Shown: positions 17,081-25,219, counted from the stretch's first letter. The stretch is 64,000 bases of DNA from Abiotrophia sp938010525 (GCF_938010525.1 NZ_CALLVK010000004.1:41482-105481), one strand, 5' to 3'. The notes: generated by a model not told the origin, from the letters alone. Made by a program: numbers and translations.

Positions 17081-18274
17081 ATGTCAAAAACAATGGCGAT
17101 TAACGCTGGTTCTTCAAGCTTGAAGTTCCAATTAATTGAAATGCCACAAGAAACGGTAGTTGCAAAAGGTTTGGTAGAGCGGATTGGTTTGGATAACTCA
17201 ATCTTTGCGATCGAGTATGGCGACGACCAAAAATTTGAACTTGTAGAAGAGATTGCGACCCACGACCGGGCAGTTGAACTCTTATTCGAACACTTAACCG
17301 AATTAGGGATTGTTAAAGACTACCACGAAATCACTGGGGCTGGTCATCGTGTCGTAGCAGGGGGCGAACTCTTCAAGGAATCTGCCTTAATCAATGATGA
17401 GGTCATCCAACAAGTGGCTGACTTAGGCGAATTTGCACCGCTCCACAACCCAGCGGAAGCTGCGGTAATGCGCGCCTTCAAAGAACGCTTACCAGAAATC
17501 ACCATGGCAGCTGTCTTCGATACTTCTTTCCATACAACCATGCCAGCGGTTAACTACCTCTACAGCTTACCATACGAGTACTATGAAAAATTCAAGGCTC
17601 GTAAATACGGGGCGCACGGGACTAGCCACCACTACGTAGCACGTCGTGCAGCTGAAATGATGGGCAAAGACATCAAAGACCTCAAGATTATTACCTGCCA
17701 CTTAGGGAATGGGGCTTCTATCACCGCTGTAGACGGCGGAATCTCTGTTGATACTTCTATGGGCTTCACACCATTAGCAGGTTTAACCATGGGGACTCGT
17801 ACTGGGGATATCGACGCATCCTTAGTAGCCTTCGTTATGCAAAAATTAGGCATTAGCGATGTAGCTGAAATGGTTAACATCCTTAACAAGAAGTCAGGTC
17901 TCTTAGGGATCTCTGGCGTATCAAGCGATATGCGTGACATCTTATCAGCAGCTAGTGAAGGCAACGAACGTGCCCAATTAGCTCATGATATCTTCGTCAA
18001 CCGTATCCAAAAATACATTGGTCAATACATTGCGGTTATGAACGGGGTAGATGCCATTGTCTTCACTGCTGGGATTGGGGAGAACTCTATCCAAATCCGT
18101 GAGGAAGTCATCAAAGGCATCACTGTTTTCGGCTGTGACATTGATACTGAACGTAACAACACGCGTAAAGAAGCCATCATCTCACCAGAAGGTGCTAAGG
18201 TTACCGTCCTTAACGTACCAACTAACGAAGAAATGGAAATCGCTCGCGAAGTTGAGCGCCTAAAACAAGCATAA
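17081..18274 (+). CDS. ackA: Acetate kinase
   Basis: Makes ATP and acetate from acetyl phosphate and ADP at the end of mixed-acid fermentation. 397 residues, the usual length. N-terminal phosphate-binding signature AINAGSSSLKFQ, HGTSHHYVA, HLGNGASITA and FTAGIGENS are all present. ATG follows AATGGAGCG; a TATAAT lies about 50 bases upstream at 17034-17039. Monocistronic between a divergent gene and a strong terminator. No pta gene is adjacent. Confidence 0.97.
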   Translation: MSKTMAINAGSSSLKFQLIEMPQETVVAKGLVERIGLDNSIFAIEYGDDQKFELVEEIATHDRAVELLFEHLTELGIVKDYHEITGAGHRVVAGGELFKESALINDEVIQQVADLGEFAPLHNPAEAAVMRAFKERLPEITMAAVFDTSFHTTMPAVNYLYSLPYEYYEKFKARKYGAHGTSHHYVARRAAEMMGKDIKDLKIITCHLGNGASITAVDGGISVDTSMGFTPLAGLTMGTRTGDIDASLVAFVMQKLGISDVAEMVNILNKKSGLLGISGVSSDMRDILSAASEGNERAQLAHDIFVNRIQKYIGQYIAVMNGVDAIVFTAGIGENSIQIREEVIKGITVFGCDIDTERNNTRKEAIISPEGAKVTVLNVPTNEEMEIAREVERLKQA

Positions 18275-18286
18275 TAAGAGCATGAC

Positions 18287-18318
18287 AAGGACTGGGACAG
18301 GGTGCCCAGTCCTTTTTT
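18287..18318 (+). terminator. Terminator after ackA
   Basis: Stem AAGGACTGGG/CCCAGTCCTT, 8-nt loop, T run. Confidence 0.9.
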
Positions 18319-18391
18319 GACACCATATCAGCAGGCAATTTATCAGTTTTTATGATACCGATATCAATCGTAAATCTTTCCCTTTATGAGC

Positions 18392-18420
18392 TTTACTTTT
18401 AGACTTGAAAACGCTAATAT
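18392..18420 (+). promoter_or_regulatory. PTS gene promoter with overlapping cre site
   Basis: TTTACT (18392-18397), 17 bp, TAATAT (18415-18420). TGAAAACGCTAATA (18406-18419) matches the cre consensus at all but one position and overlaps the -10, so CcpA-mediated control by carbon source is likely. Confidence 0.6.
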
Positions 18421-18430
18421 ATAAGTGTAA

Positions 18431-18502
18431 GTACGTGTTGGAATCTTCATGTCATTATTATTGATTGTCACTTTGCCAACTTGAGATTCCGACAACATGT
18501 GC
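18431..18502 (+). promoter_or_regulatory. Long hairpin in the PTS gene leader
   Basis: Bases 18431-18440 pair with 18493-18502 (10 pairs including G-U) and 18441-18446 with 18484-18489 (6 pairs), separated by a CGA bulge and closed by a 37-nt loop. No T-run follows, so it is not a plain terminator. It could affect mRNA stability or be a protein-binding leader; it does not look like a standard GlcT/LicT antiterminator-terminator pair. Confidence 0.5.
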
Positions 18503-18546
18503 GAAGGGTAGAGAGACAATTAGCACTTATAGAAAGGAGACACAAG

Positions 18547-20187
18547 ATGAAAAAATTCTTGAGTTTTGAGTTCTGGCAAAAGTTCGGTAAAGCCCTCATG
18601 GTCGTTATTGCCGTTATGCCAGCAGCTGGTCTTATGATCAGTATCGGGAAAACCTTAGCGATTAGCTTTGGGTCTATTCCATTTTTAGTTACTACCGGTG
18701 GTGTCTTAGAAAACATCGGTTGGGCAATCATTGTTAACTTGCACATTCTCTTCGCGCTTGCGATCGGGGGGAACTGGGCTAAGGACCGTGCGGGCGGTGC
18801 CTTCGCAGCAGGTTTGGCCTTCATCCTCATTAACCGTATTACGGGTGCAGTCTTCAACGTGAGCGACAAGATGCTCTTAGATGAAGCTTCTACCACCCAT
18901 ACCTTGTTTGGTACCCCAATCATGGTTAAAGGTTTCTTCACCAGCGTGTTGGGTGCACCTGCACTTAACATGGGGGTATTCGTTGGGATTATCTCAGGTT
19001 TCTTAGGGGCTAACGCCTACAACAAGTACTACAACTTCCGTAAGTTGCCTGATGCCTTGGCCTTCTTCAACGGGAAACGTTTCGTACCGTTTGTTATTAT
19101 CTTATGGTCAGTGATTACTTCTTTAGTAATGGCAGTTGTATGGCCATTTATCCAAATCGGGATTAACAACTTTGGTCTCTGGATTGCAACTTCGCAAGAC
19201 TCTGCACCAATTGTTTCACCATTTGTCTTCGGGACCTTGGAGCGTCTGCTCTTACCATTCGGTCTCCACCACATGTTAACAATCCCAATCAACTACACCG
19301 ACTTAGGTGGGGTTTACCAAATCCTGTCTGGTGACAAGATTGGTGAAATCGTTCGCGGTCAAGACCCACTCTGGTTAGCATGGGCATCTGACTTAGCTCA
19401 CTTCCGCAACATTGGCGACATGTCTCAAGTCGACTACATCTTGAAGAACTGGACTCCAGCTCGTTTCAAAGTAGGTCAAATGATTGGTTCTATGGGGACC
19501 CTCATGGGCTTGGCTTACGCTATGTACCGCAATGTGGACAAGGATAAAATGGCTGAATACCGCACCATGTTTATCTCTATCTGCTTGGCTGTCTTCTTAA
19601 CAGGGGTAACCGAGCCAATCGAGTTCCTCTTCATGTTCGCCGCAATGCCATTATACTTGGTATATTCAGTGGTTCAAGGGGCATCCTTCGCTATGGCAGA
19701 TATCTGGCCATTACGTGTTCACTCCTTCGGTTCTATCGAGCTCTTAACTCGTACACCAATGACTATTCAAGCAGGCTTGGCTATGGACTTAGTTCGCTTT
19801 GTCATCACGACTGTAGCCTTTGCGGTGATTATGTACTTCATTGCTGACTTCATGATTAAGAAGTTTAACTTTGCAACTCCAGGCCGTAACGGTAACTACG
19901 ATTCCGGTACAACTGACAGCAAAGATTCAGGTGAAGCAAAACCAGCTGATGAACAAGTAACCACCATCATTGAACTTTTAGGTGGTCGCGAAAACATCGT
20001 GGATGTTGACGCCTGCATGACCCGTCTACGTGTCTCTGTTAAGGATCAAAGCAAGGTTGGTTCTGAAGAAGCTTGGAAGAAAGCTGGTGCTATGGGCTTA
20101 GTCCTCAAAGACACTGGGGTACAAGCTATCTACGGTCCAAAAGCCGATGTCCTCAAATCAGACATCCAAGACGCTTTAAGTCATTAA
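18547..20187 (+). CDS. PTS glucose/maltose-type EIICB transporter
   Basis: Imports and phosphorylates a glucose-family sugar. 546 residues from ATG 18547, chosen because AAAGGAGA sits 7 bases upstream. The EIIC part (about 1-430) has the family's helices and motifs (MPAAGLMISIGKTLA, LHHMLTIPINYTDLGG, GVTEPIEFLFMF); after a short polar linker the EIIB domain carries the phospho-cysteine in DACMTRLRV. There is no EIIA domain, so EIIA must come from another protein. By itself the sequence fits PtsG or the maltose transporter MalT; the MapP-like phosphatase next door favours maltose. The gene has its own promoter with a cre-like site and a structured leader. Confidence 0.9.
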   Translation: MKKFLSFEFWQKFGKALMVVIAVMPAAGLMISIGKTLAISFGSIPFLVTTGGVLENIGWAIIVNLHILFALAIGGNWAKDRAGGAFAAGLAFILINRITGAVFNVSDKMLLDEASTTHTLFGTPIMVKGFFTSVLGAPALNMGVFVGIISGFLGANAYNKYYNFRKLPDALAFFNGKRFVPFVIILWSVITSLVMAVVWPFIQIGINNFGLWIATSQDSAPIVSPFVFGTLERLLLPFGLHHMLTIPINYTDLGGVYQILSGDKIGEIVRGQDPLWLAWASDLAHFRNIGDMSQVDYILKNWTPARFKVGQMIGSMGTLMGLAYAMYRNVDKDKMAEYRTMFISICLAVFLTGVTEPIEFLFMFAAMPLYLVYSVVQGASFAMADIWPLRVHSFGSIELLTRTPMTIQAGLAMDLVRFVITTVAFAVIMYFIADFMIKKFNFATPGRNGNYDSGTTDSKDSGEAKPADEQVTTIIELLGGRENIVDVDACMTRLRVSVKDQSKVGSEEAWKKAGAMGLVLKDTGVQAIYGPKADVLKSDIQDALSH

Positions 20188-20194
20188 TCATTTC

Positions 20195-20238
20195 AAAAGG
20201 TTGAAAGAGTGGCTCGCACCACTCTTTGACCTTTTTTT
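20195..20238 (+). terminator. Terminator between the PTS gene and the phosphatase gene
   Basis: Long stem AAAGGTTGAAAGAGTGG with CCACTCTTTGACCTTT (one or two wobble or mismatched positions) and a run of seven T. The phosphatase gene starts only 16 bases later, so its expression probably depends on read-through. Confidence 0.85.
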
Positions 20239-20253
20239 CATAGGAGGTAAATT

Positions 20254-21090
20254 ATGAAATTATTGGACCTCAATACCCATAGTTGGATTGAAGTAGAGCA
20301 GGAGCGCAAGCTAGGGGAGTTGATTGACTTTATTCTGGCAGGCGATTATGACCTGATTACCCTTCAAGAAGTCAATCAAACCATGACGGCGCCTCTCTGG
20401 GAGCCAGATGCTTACTTCTGTCCGGTGGCTAAGCAACGTTCCATTAAGGAAGATAACTTTGCCCGTCTCTTAGTAGAAGGCTTGCGCCAAGCTGGCAAGG
20501 CCTACTACTGGGCCTGGGCAGATGCCCACATTGGCTTTGATCGCTATGATGAGGGTGTGGCCATCTTGTCTAAAGAGCCAATGCAGCCAGACGCTTATTG
20601 GGTTTCTGCCATCCAAGATCGGACGGACTATCACACCCGAGTCCTCTTACGGGCGCAAACCCAGATTGGGGAGCGATCCCTGCAAGTGGCTAGTGGCCAT
20701 TTCTCCTGGTGGGATCCTGACAGTGATATTAGCTTTGGCTATGAATGGAAGAAGACGGAAACCATCCTACGTGGACATGCTGAGTTGCCATTGATTTTGA
20801 TGGGTGACTTCAACAATCCGGCTGGCAAGCGCCAGGAAGGCTATGATTTGATTGTTGCCAGTGACCTTAAGCTCCAGGATGCTTTCCTAGTGGCTAAGGA
20901 AAAAGAAGGCGAGTTCACTGTCGAGAAAGCCATTGACGGCTGGGAAGGCAATGTGGACCAACTGCGAATTGACTTGGCCTTCTTAAGCCAAGACTTTGTG
21001 GTCGACAGCTACCGAGTTGTCTTAGACGGCCAACGGGGGCCACTTGTCAGTGACCACTTTGGTTTGGAAATTATCGCCCACTGGGCATAA
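20254..21090 (+). CDS. mapP: Endonuclease/exonuclease/phosphatase-fold protein, MapP-like sugar phosphatase
   Basis: 278 residues of the DNase I-like metal-dependent phosphoesterase fold: LITLQEVNQ (metal-binding Glu), SGHFSWW, LMGDFNNPA and the final SDHFGLEI. TAGGAGG precedes the ATG. In Enterococcus faecalis a protein of this fold and size, encoded beside the maltose PTS transporter, removes the phosphate from maltose 6'-phosphate (MapP). The same neighbourhood here suggests the same job; this is inference from context. The alternative is an uncharacterised phosphoesterase. Maltose released this way could feed phosphorylase-type enzymes. Confidence 0.7.
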   Translation: MKLLDLNTHSWIEVEQERKLGELIDFILAGDYDLITLQEVNQTMTAPLWEPDAYFCPVAKQRSIKEDNFARLLVEGLRQAGKAYYWAWADAHIGFDRYDEGVAILSKEPMQPDAYWVSAIQDRTDYHTRVLLRAQTQIGERSLQVASGHFSWWDPDSDISFGYEWKKTETILRGHAELPLILMGDFNNPAGKRQEGYDLIVASDLKLQDAFLVAKEKEGEFTVEKAIDGWEGNVDQLRIDLAFLSQDFVVDSYRVVLDGQRGPLVSDHFGLEIIAHWA

Positions 21091-21094
21091 AAAT

Positions 21095-21131
21095 AAGAGA
21101 GAGGCTGAGATTCTTTGAATCTGGTCTCTTT
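21095..21131 (+). terminator. Probable terminator after the phosphatase gene
   Basis: Imperfect hairpin with AGATTC/GAATCT inner and AGAG/CTCT outer pairs, then six T. Confidence 0.6.
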
Positions 21132-21149
21132 TTTGTTTTGCTTCTGAGG

Positions 21150-21538
21150 AAAGGCAAGAGTCAGGCCGTAAACCTGGCAAAAGGGCCGAAAACTGGGGAG
21201 AAGCCAAGAGCTAGTGGTCCACTTTAAAGAGTGGACCACTAGCTCGGCCGGAAACTAGGAAAAAGGCCGGAAACCGGGAGAAAGTCAAGAGCCAGTGGCC
21301 CACTTTGAAGAGTGGACCACTAGCTCGGTCAGAAACCGGGAAAAAGGGCCGAAAACCGGGAGAAAGTCAGGAGCCAGTGGTCCACTTTGAAGAGTGGACC
21401 ACTAGCTCGGCCAGAAACCGTGAAAAGGCCCGAAAACCGGGGGAAAGTCAGGAGCCAGTGGTCCACTTTGGAGAGTGGACCACTAGCTGGGTCAGAAGCC
21501 GGGAAAAAGGCCTGAAAACTAGAGAAAAGCCAGAAACT
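21150..21538. repeat. Array of four ~81-bp units, each with a large palindrome
   Basis: Palindromes stand at 21208-21245, 21289-21326, 21371-21408 and 21452-21489, spaced 81, 82 and 81 bp. The first is a perfect 16-bp inverted repeat GAGCTAGTGGTCCACT / AGTGGACCACTAGCTC around TTAAAG; the others carry one or two T-to-C or similar changes. The spacers are purine-rich on the plus strand and are themselves built of two half-repeats of about 19 bp (GGCCGGAAACCGGGAAAAA-like). The 82-bp spacing breaks any reading frame and there is no ribosome binding site, so it is not coding. It fills the gap between two convergent genes. Confidence 0.92.
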
Positions 21539-21547
21539 TCACCCAAC

Positions 21548-21578
21548 AAAAAAGCGGCCGGCAATGCCGGTCGCTTTT
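21548..21578 (-). terminator. Terminator of the four-paralogue secreted operon
   Basis: On the minus strand AGCGACCGGC-ATT-GCCGGCCGCT (one wobble) followed by a T run. Confidence 0.85.
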
Positions 21579-21581
21579 GAC

Positions 21582-22244
21582 TTATTTAGTAGGTGACCAA
21601 GTCTTGATAACTGGCTCCACTTGGTTCTTGATGAAGGCGTCATCTGTGATATAAGAAACGACTGATATGACATAATATTTATCTTTTTGGTCATTTGGTG
21701 CGAAGACATAGTAGACGATTTGGCTGGATAAGTCGGGATTATCGTTTGGCCCATATTTTGCCTGAATCCTGATGGCTTCATCAGCAAAAGGCAATTTAGT
21801 CTTGGTAATTTCGATAAAGTATGGGGTCAGAGTGGAATTAACATGGGACACCTTGTCCAAAGCATGTAGCTCCACGTCACTGGATTTTTTCATGAATGAA
21901 ATCAGGTCTTCACGGTTATAAGGATCTAATTGCTCAAGGGTGACCACGACATCTTCGTTATTGCGGTCATATTGAAGCAGTCTACCTTCATATTCCTCCT
22001 TGTATTTAGTCAACTCTTTAAAATCTTCTGGCACATTGACCCAACCTGTTAGATCGCTCCCAACACGTTGGGATTTGCCTTCATTGTAAACTTCTTTCTT
22101 GGCTTCTTCGCGCAGCTTAGAGATAGACTCAACGGAAGAAGTGTTGTCCTGCTGACTTTGTTCTTCGGCTAAGATAGTAGTTGGCGCTAAGCTAGTAGCC
22201 AAAGCCAAACTTAAGAGGACGCTTTTCAATAATTTTTTAGTCAT
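21582..22244 (-). CDS. Secreted protein of unknown family, paralogue 4 of 4
   Basis: Not recognised. 220 residues from ATG 22244; the ATG at 22253 would leave no room for the AAAGG site. Signal peptide with probable cleavage near ILA-EE, then a Ser/Gln-rich stretch. It shares with its three upstream neighbours an N-terminal block (QRVGSDLTGWVNVPEDF here) and a C-terminal tryptophan block (VIKTWSPTK). No lipobox, wall anchor or cysteine-rich motif, so probably released or loosely held. Last gene of the operon, 17 bases after paralogue 3, followed by a terminator. Confidence 0.7.
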   Translation of the reverse strand: MTKKLLKSVLLSLALATSLAPTTILAEEQSQQDNTSSVESISKLREEAKKEVYNEGKSQRVGSDLTGWVNVPEDFKELTKYKEEYEGRLLQYDRNNEDVVVTLEQLDPYNREDLISFMKKSSDVELHALDKVSHVNSTLTPYFIEITKTKLPFADEAIRIQAKYGPNDNPDLSSQIVYYVFAPNDQKDKYYVISVVSYITDDAFIKNQVEPVIKTWSPTK

Positions 22245-22261
22245 GTGATTCATCCTTTCTA

Positions 22262-22900
22262 CTAGTTGGCTGGCTTAGCTTGCCATTTTTCTAAGTGCTT
22301 AACTAAGTTTTTAAGGGATTCTTCATTAGAGCTGAAGAAGGTCAAGCGCACGATACGGTTGGCATCATCAGGATGGGCGAAGTCAATGATGACGGACCGG
22401 CTATCATCTGATTTGGTCACATCAATTTGATAAACATAACCAAAAGGTTTGCCTAGGTTAACAGGGACAGTTGTTACCTTTTTGCCATGGGCTTTGAAGG
22501 CGTAGACGGACATGTCATTGTGGGCCATATAGTCTAGCGGCTTGAGTTTCTTGAATTTTTCAGGCAGGTCGCCTTCTTTGACGTCTTGGATATCGATGTA
22601 GAGTTCTTCTTTGTTTTCTTTGTCAATATAGTGAATCGTTTTGTCCGTGGTATCAGCTTTTTGCTCTTGGAAATTACCAGGAAGGTTGAAGTAGCCGGCA
22701 TTAGGAAGCCCTACTTGGACTGATTTAGCTTGGGATTCGTTAGATTTTTTGAAAAATGAGTTTTTGCTTGACTCCTTGGCAGATTCTTGGCTGGTGCTAC
22801 TTGCAGTACTTGATTCAGTAGCTTGAGCCACTGTAGTTAAGGCTAAATGACCGGCCAAGGCTAAGCTAGCCAAAGCTAATAGAGGGATAGATCGTTTCAT
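22262..22900 (-). CDS. Secreted protein of unknown family, paralogue 3 of 4
   Basis: Not recognised. 212 residues; signal peptide ending near AQA-TE, followed by a Ser/Glu/Lys-rich linker of about 35 residues. The shared N-terminal block reads VQVGLPNAGYFNLPGNF and the C-terminal block HLEKWQAK, the most changed of the four. GAAAGGAG precedes the ATG. Gap of 20 bases from paralogue 2. Confidence 0.7.
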   Translation of the reverse strand: MKRSIPLLALASLALAGHLALTTVAQATESSTASSTSQESAKESSKNSFFKKSNESQAKSVQVGLPNAGYFNLPGNFQEQKADTTDKTIHYIDKENKEELYIDIQDVKEGDLPEKFKKLKPLDYMAHNDMSVYAFKAHGKKVTTVPVNLGKPFGYVYQIDVTKSDDSRSVIIDFAHPDDANRIVRLTFFSSNEESLKNLVKHLEKWQAKPAN

Positions 22901-22920
22901 TGGAAACTCCTTTCGTTGAC

Positions 22921-23523
22921 TTACTTGGTATCAGACCAAGTTTTGGTAAGGGTAGGTAGTAATTTGTCGATGCTGTCCTTATCAAAGTTGTAGACGCGAA
23001 TCAAAAGCAATTTTGCGCCTGTGCTAGCAGGGGTTACATTGTAATTCATCAGGGTAGGGACTTTTTTGCCATCTATTTCAAGTAGGATGGTCGCCGTGAG
23101 CGTCATACCTGCCTTAGGATCATCGGCCTTGATTCGGTCGACAGCTACATAGCCGGCATTGCGCTTGCCCATTTCCTCACCCAGATAGCCCATGGTATAG
23201 AGGTAGACGTCCGAGTTGTCAGGGGCATCTGCTACTGGCTGATGAGGATCCAGGGAACGCAAGATGACCGTAATGCTACCGTCGGCATTGGCCCATTCCT
23301 TGTATTTTTCTTCGTCCTTGGTCTGGCTAAAGTCAGCCGGAATGGTGACATAGCCCATGGTGTCCGTCCCCACGCGTTGGGTTTGGTCCATATTGAGGGT
23401 TGGAGCCGCAGGCACTTTATTATCTTGGGCCTTCACACTGCTTGGCGTCAGGCCAGCCAGCCCTATTAATACCAAGGTCAAGCTAATCAGGAGGCCACGC
23501 CAGAATTTTTTTCTAAGTTTCAT
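22921..23523 (-). CDS. Secreted protein of unknown family, paralogue 2 of 4
   Basis: Not recognised. 200 residues; signal peptide ending near VKA-QD. Shared block QRVGTDTMGYVTIPADF followed by about 120 residues of alternating polar and hydrophobic (beta-like) sequence and the closing block TLTKTWSDTK. AAAGGAG precedes the ATG. Gap of 14 bases from paralogue 1. Confidence 0.7.
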   Translation of the reverse strand: MKLRKKFWRGLLISLTLVLIGLAGLTPSSVKAQDNKVPAAPTLNMDQTQRVGTDTMGYVTIPADFSQTKDEEKYKEWANADGSITVILRSLDPHQPVADAPDNSDVYLYTMGYLGEEMGKRNAGYVAVDRIKADDPKAGMTLTATILLEIDGKKVPTLMNYNVTPASTGAKLLLIRVYNFDKDSIDKLLPTLTKTWSDTK

Positions 23524-23537
23524 GGTCAGGCTCCTTT

Positions 23538-24143
23538 CTATTCATACTTGGTTGGAGACCAGGTAAACATAATAGGGGCTAGTTTATCTATGGCAGCCCG
23601 GTCAGGTCCGGTGATGGTGAGTAGAATGACATCTTCCTTATTGTTAAGGCGGAGATAGTAGAAAGTAGATTCGGACCGGTCAGGTAGGGTAGTCGCGACA
23701 TGGTAGAAGGTCAAATTATTGACGGTCGCAAATTCTCCCATATTGTTGCTACCACCTTCACCAATCCGCTCGCGCAAATTGAGGAAGCCAATCCAATAGA
23801 CGGGTGACAGGTCTTTGAAGTCTTGAGGAATTTTGTCGTCAGTAGGAGCCTTAACATCGCGAATACCCCAGACGATTTCTTGGCCACTGGCTTCATCGCG
23901 GAAGCGGTAGGCCTGTTCGTCCTTGCTTTGGCCTTCGACTGGTACAAAGCGTAGAGGAATTTGCAGATAGCCGGCATCTTCATTGCCATAAACCGCCGTT
24001 TTTTCACCGAAAATGTTTTTGTCTTCGGCAGTTGGTGGGGGTGAATTGCTCTCTTGGGCATGAGCTGTCCCTGGGAGACCAGCTGTTAGGAGGCAGAGAC
24101 TAAGTCCGGATAGCAGAAGTTTCCGGAGCCATGTATGACTCAT
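23538..24143 (-). CDS. Secreted protein of unknown family, paralogue 1 of 4
   Basis: Not recognised. 201 residues from ATG 24143, which fits the AAAGGAAG site better than the ATG at 24149. Signal peptide ending near AHA-QE, then Pro/Ser-rich. Shared block VYGNEDAGYLQIPLRF and closing MFTWSPTK. First gene of the operon, behind a good promoter. Confidence 0.7.
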   Translation of the reverse strand: MSHTWLRKLLLSGLSLCLLTAGLPGTAHAQESNSPPPTAEDKNIFGEKTAVYGNEDAGYLQIPLRFVPVEGQSKDEQAYRFRDEASGQEIVWGIRDVKAPTDDKIPQDFKDLSPVYWIGFLNLRERIGEGGSNNMGEFATVNNLTFYHVATTLPDRSESTFYYLRLNNKEDVILLTITGPDRAAIDKLAPIMFTWSPTKYE

Positions 24144-24205
24144 AATCATCTTCCTTTCTCTAGCAAGTGCAAATCATTCTGAAAATGACACTTAACTATG
24201 CAACT

Positions 24206-24234
24206 ATTATACCACTCTTTGAAAAGGGCTTCAA
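24206..24234 (-). promoter_or_regulatory. Promoter of the four-paralogue secreted operon
   Basis: Minus strand TTGAAG (24229-24234), 17 bp, TATAAT (24206-24211). The roughly 60-nt leader contains an imperfect inverted repeat (AAGTG/CACTT with inner CATT/AATG, about 24165-24193). Confidence 0.75.
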
Positions 24235-24261
24235 ATCATGTCCTATAAGGCAAATGGTCAT

Positions 24262-24302
24262 AAAAATAGCCCACCTCAAGTCAAGCACTTAGGTGGGCTA
24301 TC
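24262..24302 (-). terminator. Terminator of the two-gene membrane protein operon
   Basis: Stem ATAGCCCACCT/AGGTGGGCTAT with a T run on the minus strand. Confidence 0.85.
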
Positions 24303-24310
24303 TAGCCAAA

Positions 24311-24574
24311 TTATTTCATAAAGCGAGTCAGAACCAAGCTTAAGACGGCACTGAGGATGGAGACTAGGATGAGGAGGCCCAACAACCATTCAAATTGCTT
24401 GAGCACTACTAAGACAATCCCCAAGAGAGCCAGACAGGCATAGGCCACGCTGAGAATGACGATTTCCCGATGGGAACTTAATTCTAAGAGTGTGACAATG
24501 TGGTCGCGGAACCAGTAGAGATAGCCGGCAAAAATCAGCAGACAGATAGGAATAAGGCTGAATAGGGCAGACAT
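24311..24574 (-). CDS. Small integral membrane protein, unknown
   Basis: Not recognised. 87 residues from ATG 24574 (preferred over the GTG at 24583 because AGGTG then has normal spacing). Three hydrophobic helices (about 2-19, 38-56, 62-82). It starts 9 bases after the stop of the preceding membrane protein and both share one terminator, so they form an operon and may act together. Confidence 0.6.
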   Translation of the reverse strand: MSALFSLIPICLLIFAGYLYWFRDHIVTLLELSSHREIVILSVAYACLALLGIVLVVLKQFEWLLGLLILVSILSAVLSLVLTRFMK

Positions 24575-24583
24575 GAGAATCAC

Positions 24584-25144
24584 CTACTTTTTCTTTTTCT
24601 TGAGAACTTGGCTTTTGAGTCTTGGACTGACTTGCTTGCTTGAAATTGGGGGCAGGGGATTCTGGCGTAAGGCCAGGAAGATCAGAATCTGACGTAGGGC
24701 TTCATAGGCGATGGCCAGAGCTAGCAGAATTTCCAGGACCAGGGATTGGCTCACCCGTTGGCTGATACCAATCAGAACGGCCAATAAGACCAAGACAAAG
24801 AGACTGATGTTGAGCTTGATCTTGGATAAGTCAAAACGCTTGTAGAAGGTCGGATAGACCGGAAGGTCAGCAGTCAGACTTTGCCAGTCAGCTCTTGGCG
24901 TCAACTTGGTCAGGTAGTACCAGGTCATGAGGCCATAGAGACCGGCGCAAATGGCTAAATTGAGCCAGATGGAGCTATCAGGCGCAAGCGAAATCATGGC
25001 GAAGACAACCAGAATCAAGAAGTTGCGATGATGGCAGGCTAGGTAGATGGGGCGCTTTTGCTCTGGAATTAAGGCAAAGGCCTGACGCTGGGCGTCGAAT
25101 AAATAGAGGGCTTGTTGCTTGTCATTAAATAATTCATTAAACAT
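24584..25144 (-). CDS. Integral membrane protein, unknown
   Basis: Not recognised. 186 residues with an N-terminal cytoplasmic stretch of about 40, four hydrophobic helices (about 43-55, 60-78, 110-128, 134-158) and a basic tail ending in five lysines. AAAGGA precedes the ATG. No catalytic motif seen. First gene of a two-gene unit. Confidence 0.6.
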   Translation of the reverse strand: MFNELFNDKQQALYLFDAQRQAFALIPEQKRPIYLACHHRNFLILVVFAMISLAPDSSIWLNLAICAGLYGLMTWYYLTKLTPRADWQSLTADLPVYPTFYKRFDLSKIKLNISLFVLVLLAVLIGISQRVSQSLVLEILLALAIAYEALRQILIFLALRQNPLPPISSKQVSPRLKSQVLKKKKK

Positions 25145-25219
25145 ATAGCGAGTCCTTTCCTCTCTCTCTACTTCTATTATATGCCCCTTTTCATTTTCTT
25201 ACAAGAGGGCAAGGAATAG

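Noticed and set aside
18481..18546. Longer PTS protein beginning in the leader hairpin
   Set aside because: The added residues are basic and unlike the family; AAAGGAGA fixes the start at 18547.
21150..21538. CRISPR array
   Set aside because: The spacers are repeats of each other, the palindrome is too long, and there are no cas genes nearby.
21305..21580. Open frame of 91 codons through the palindrome array, with a repeated peptide (ESQEPVVHF-like)
   Set aside because: It starts at a TTG without a ribosome binding site, and the 82-bp unit breaks periodic reading; it follows from the DNA repeats.
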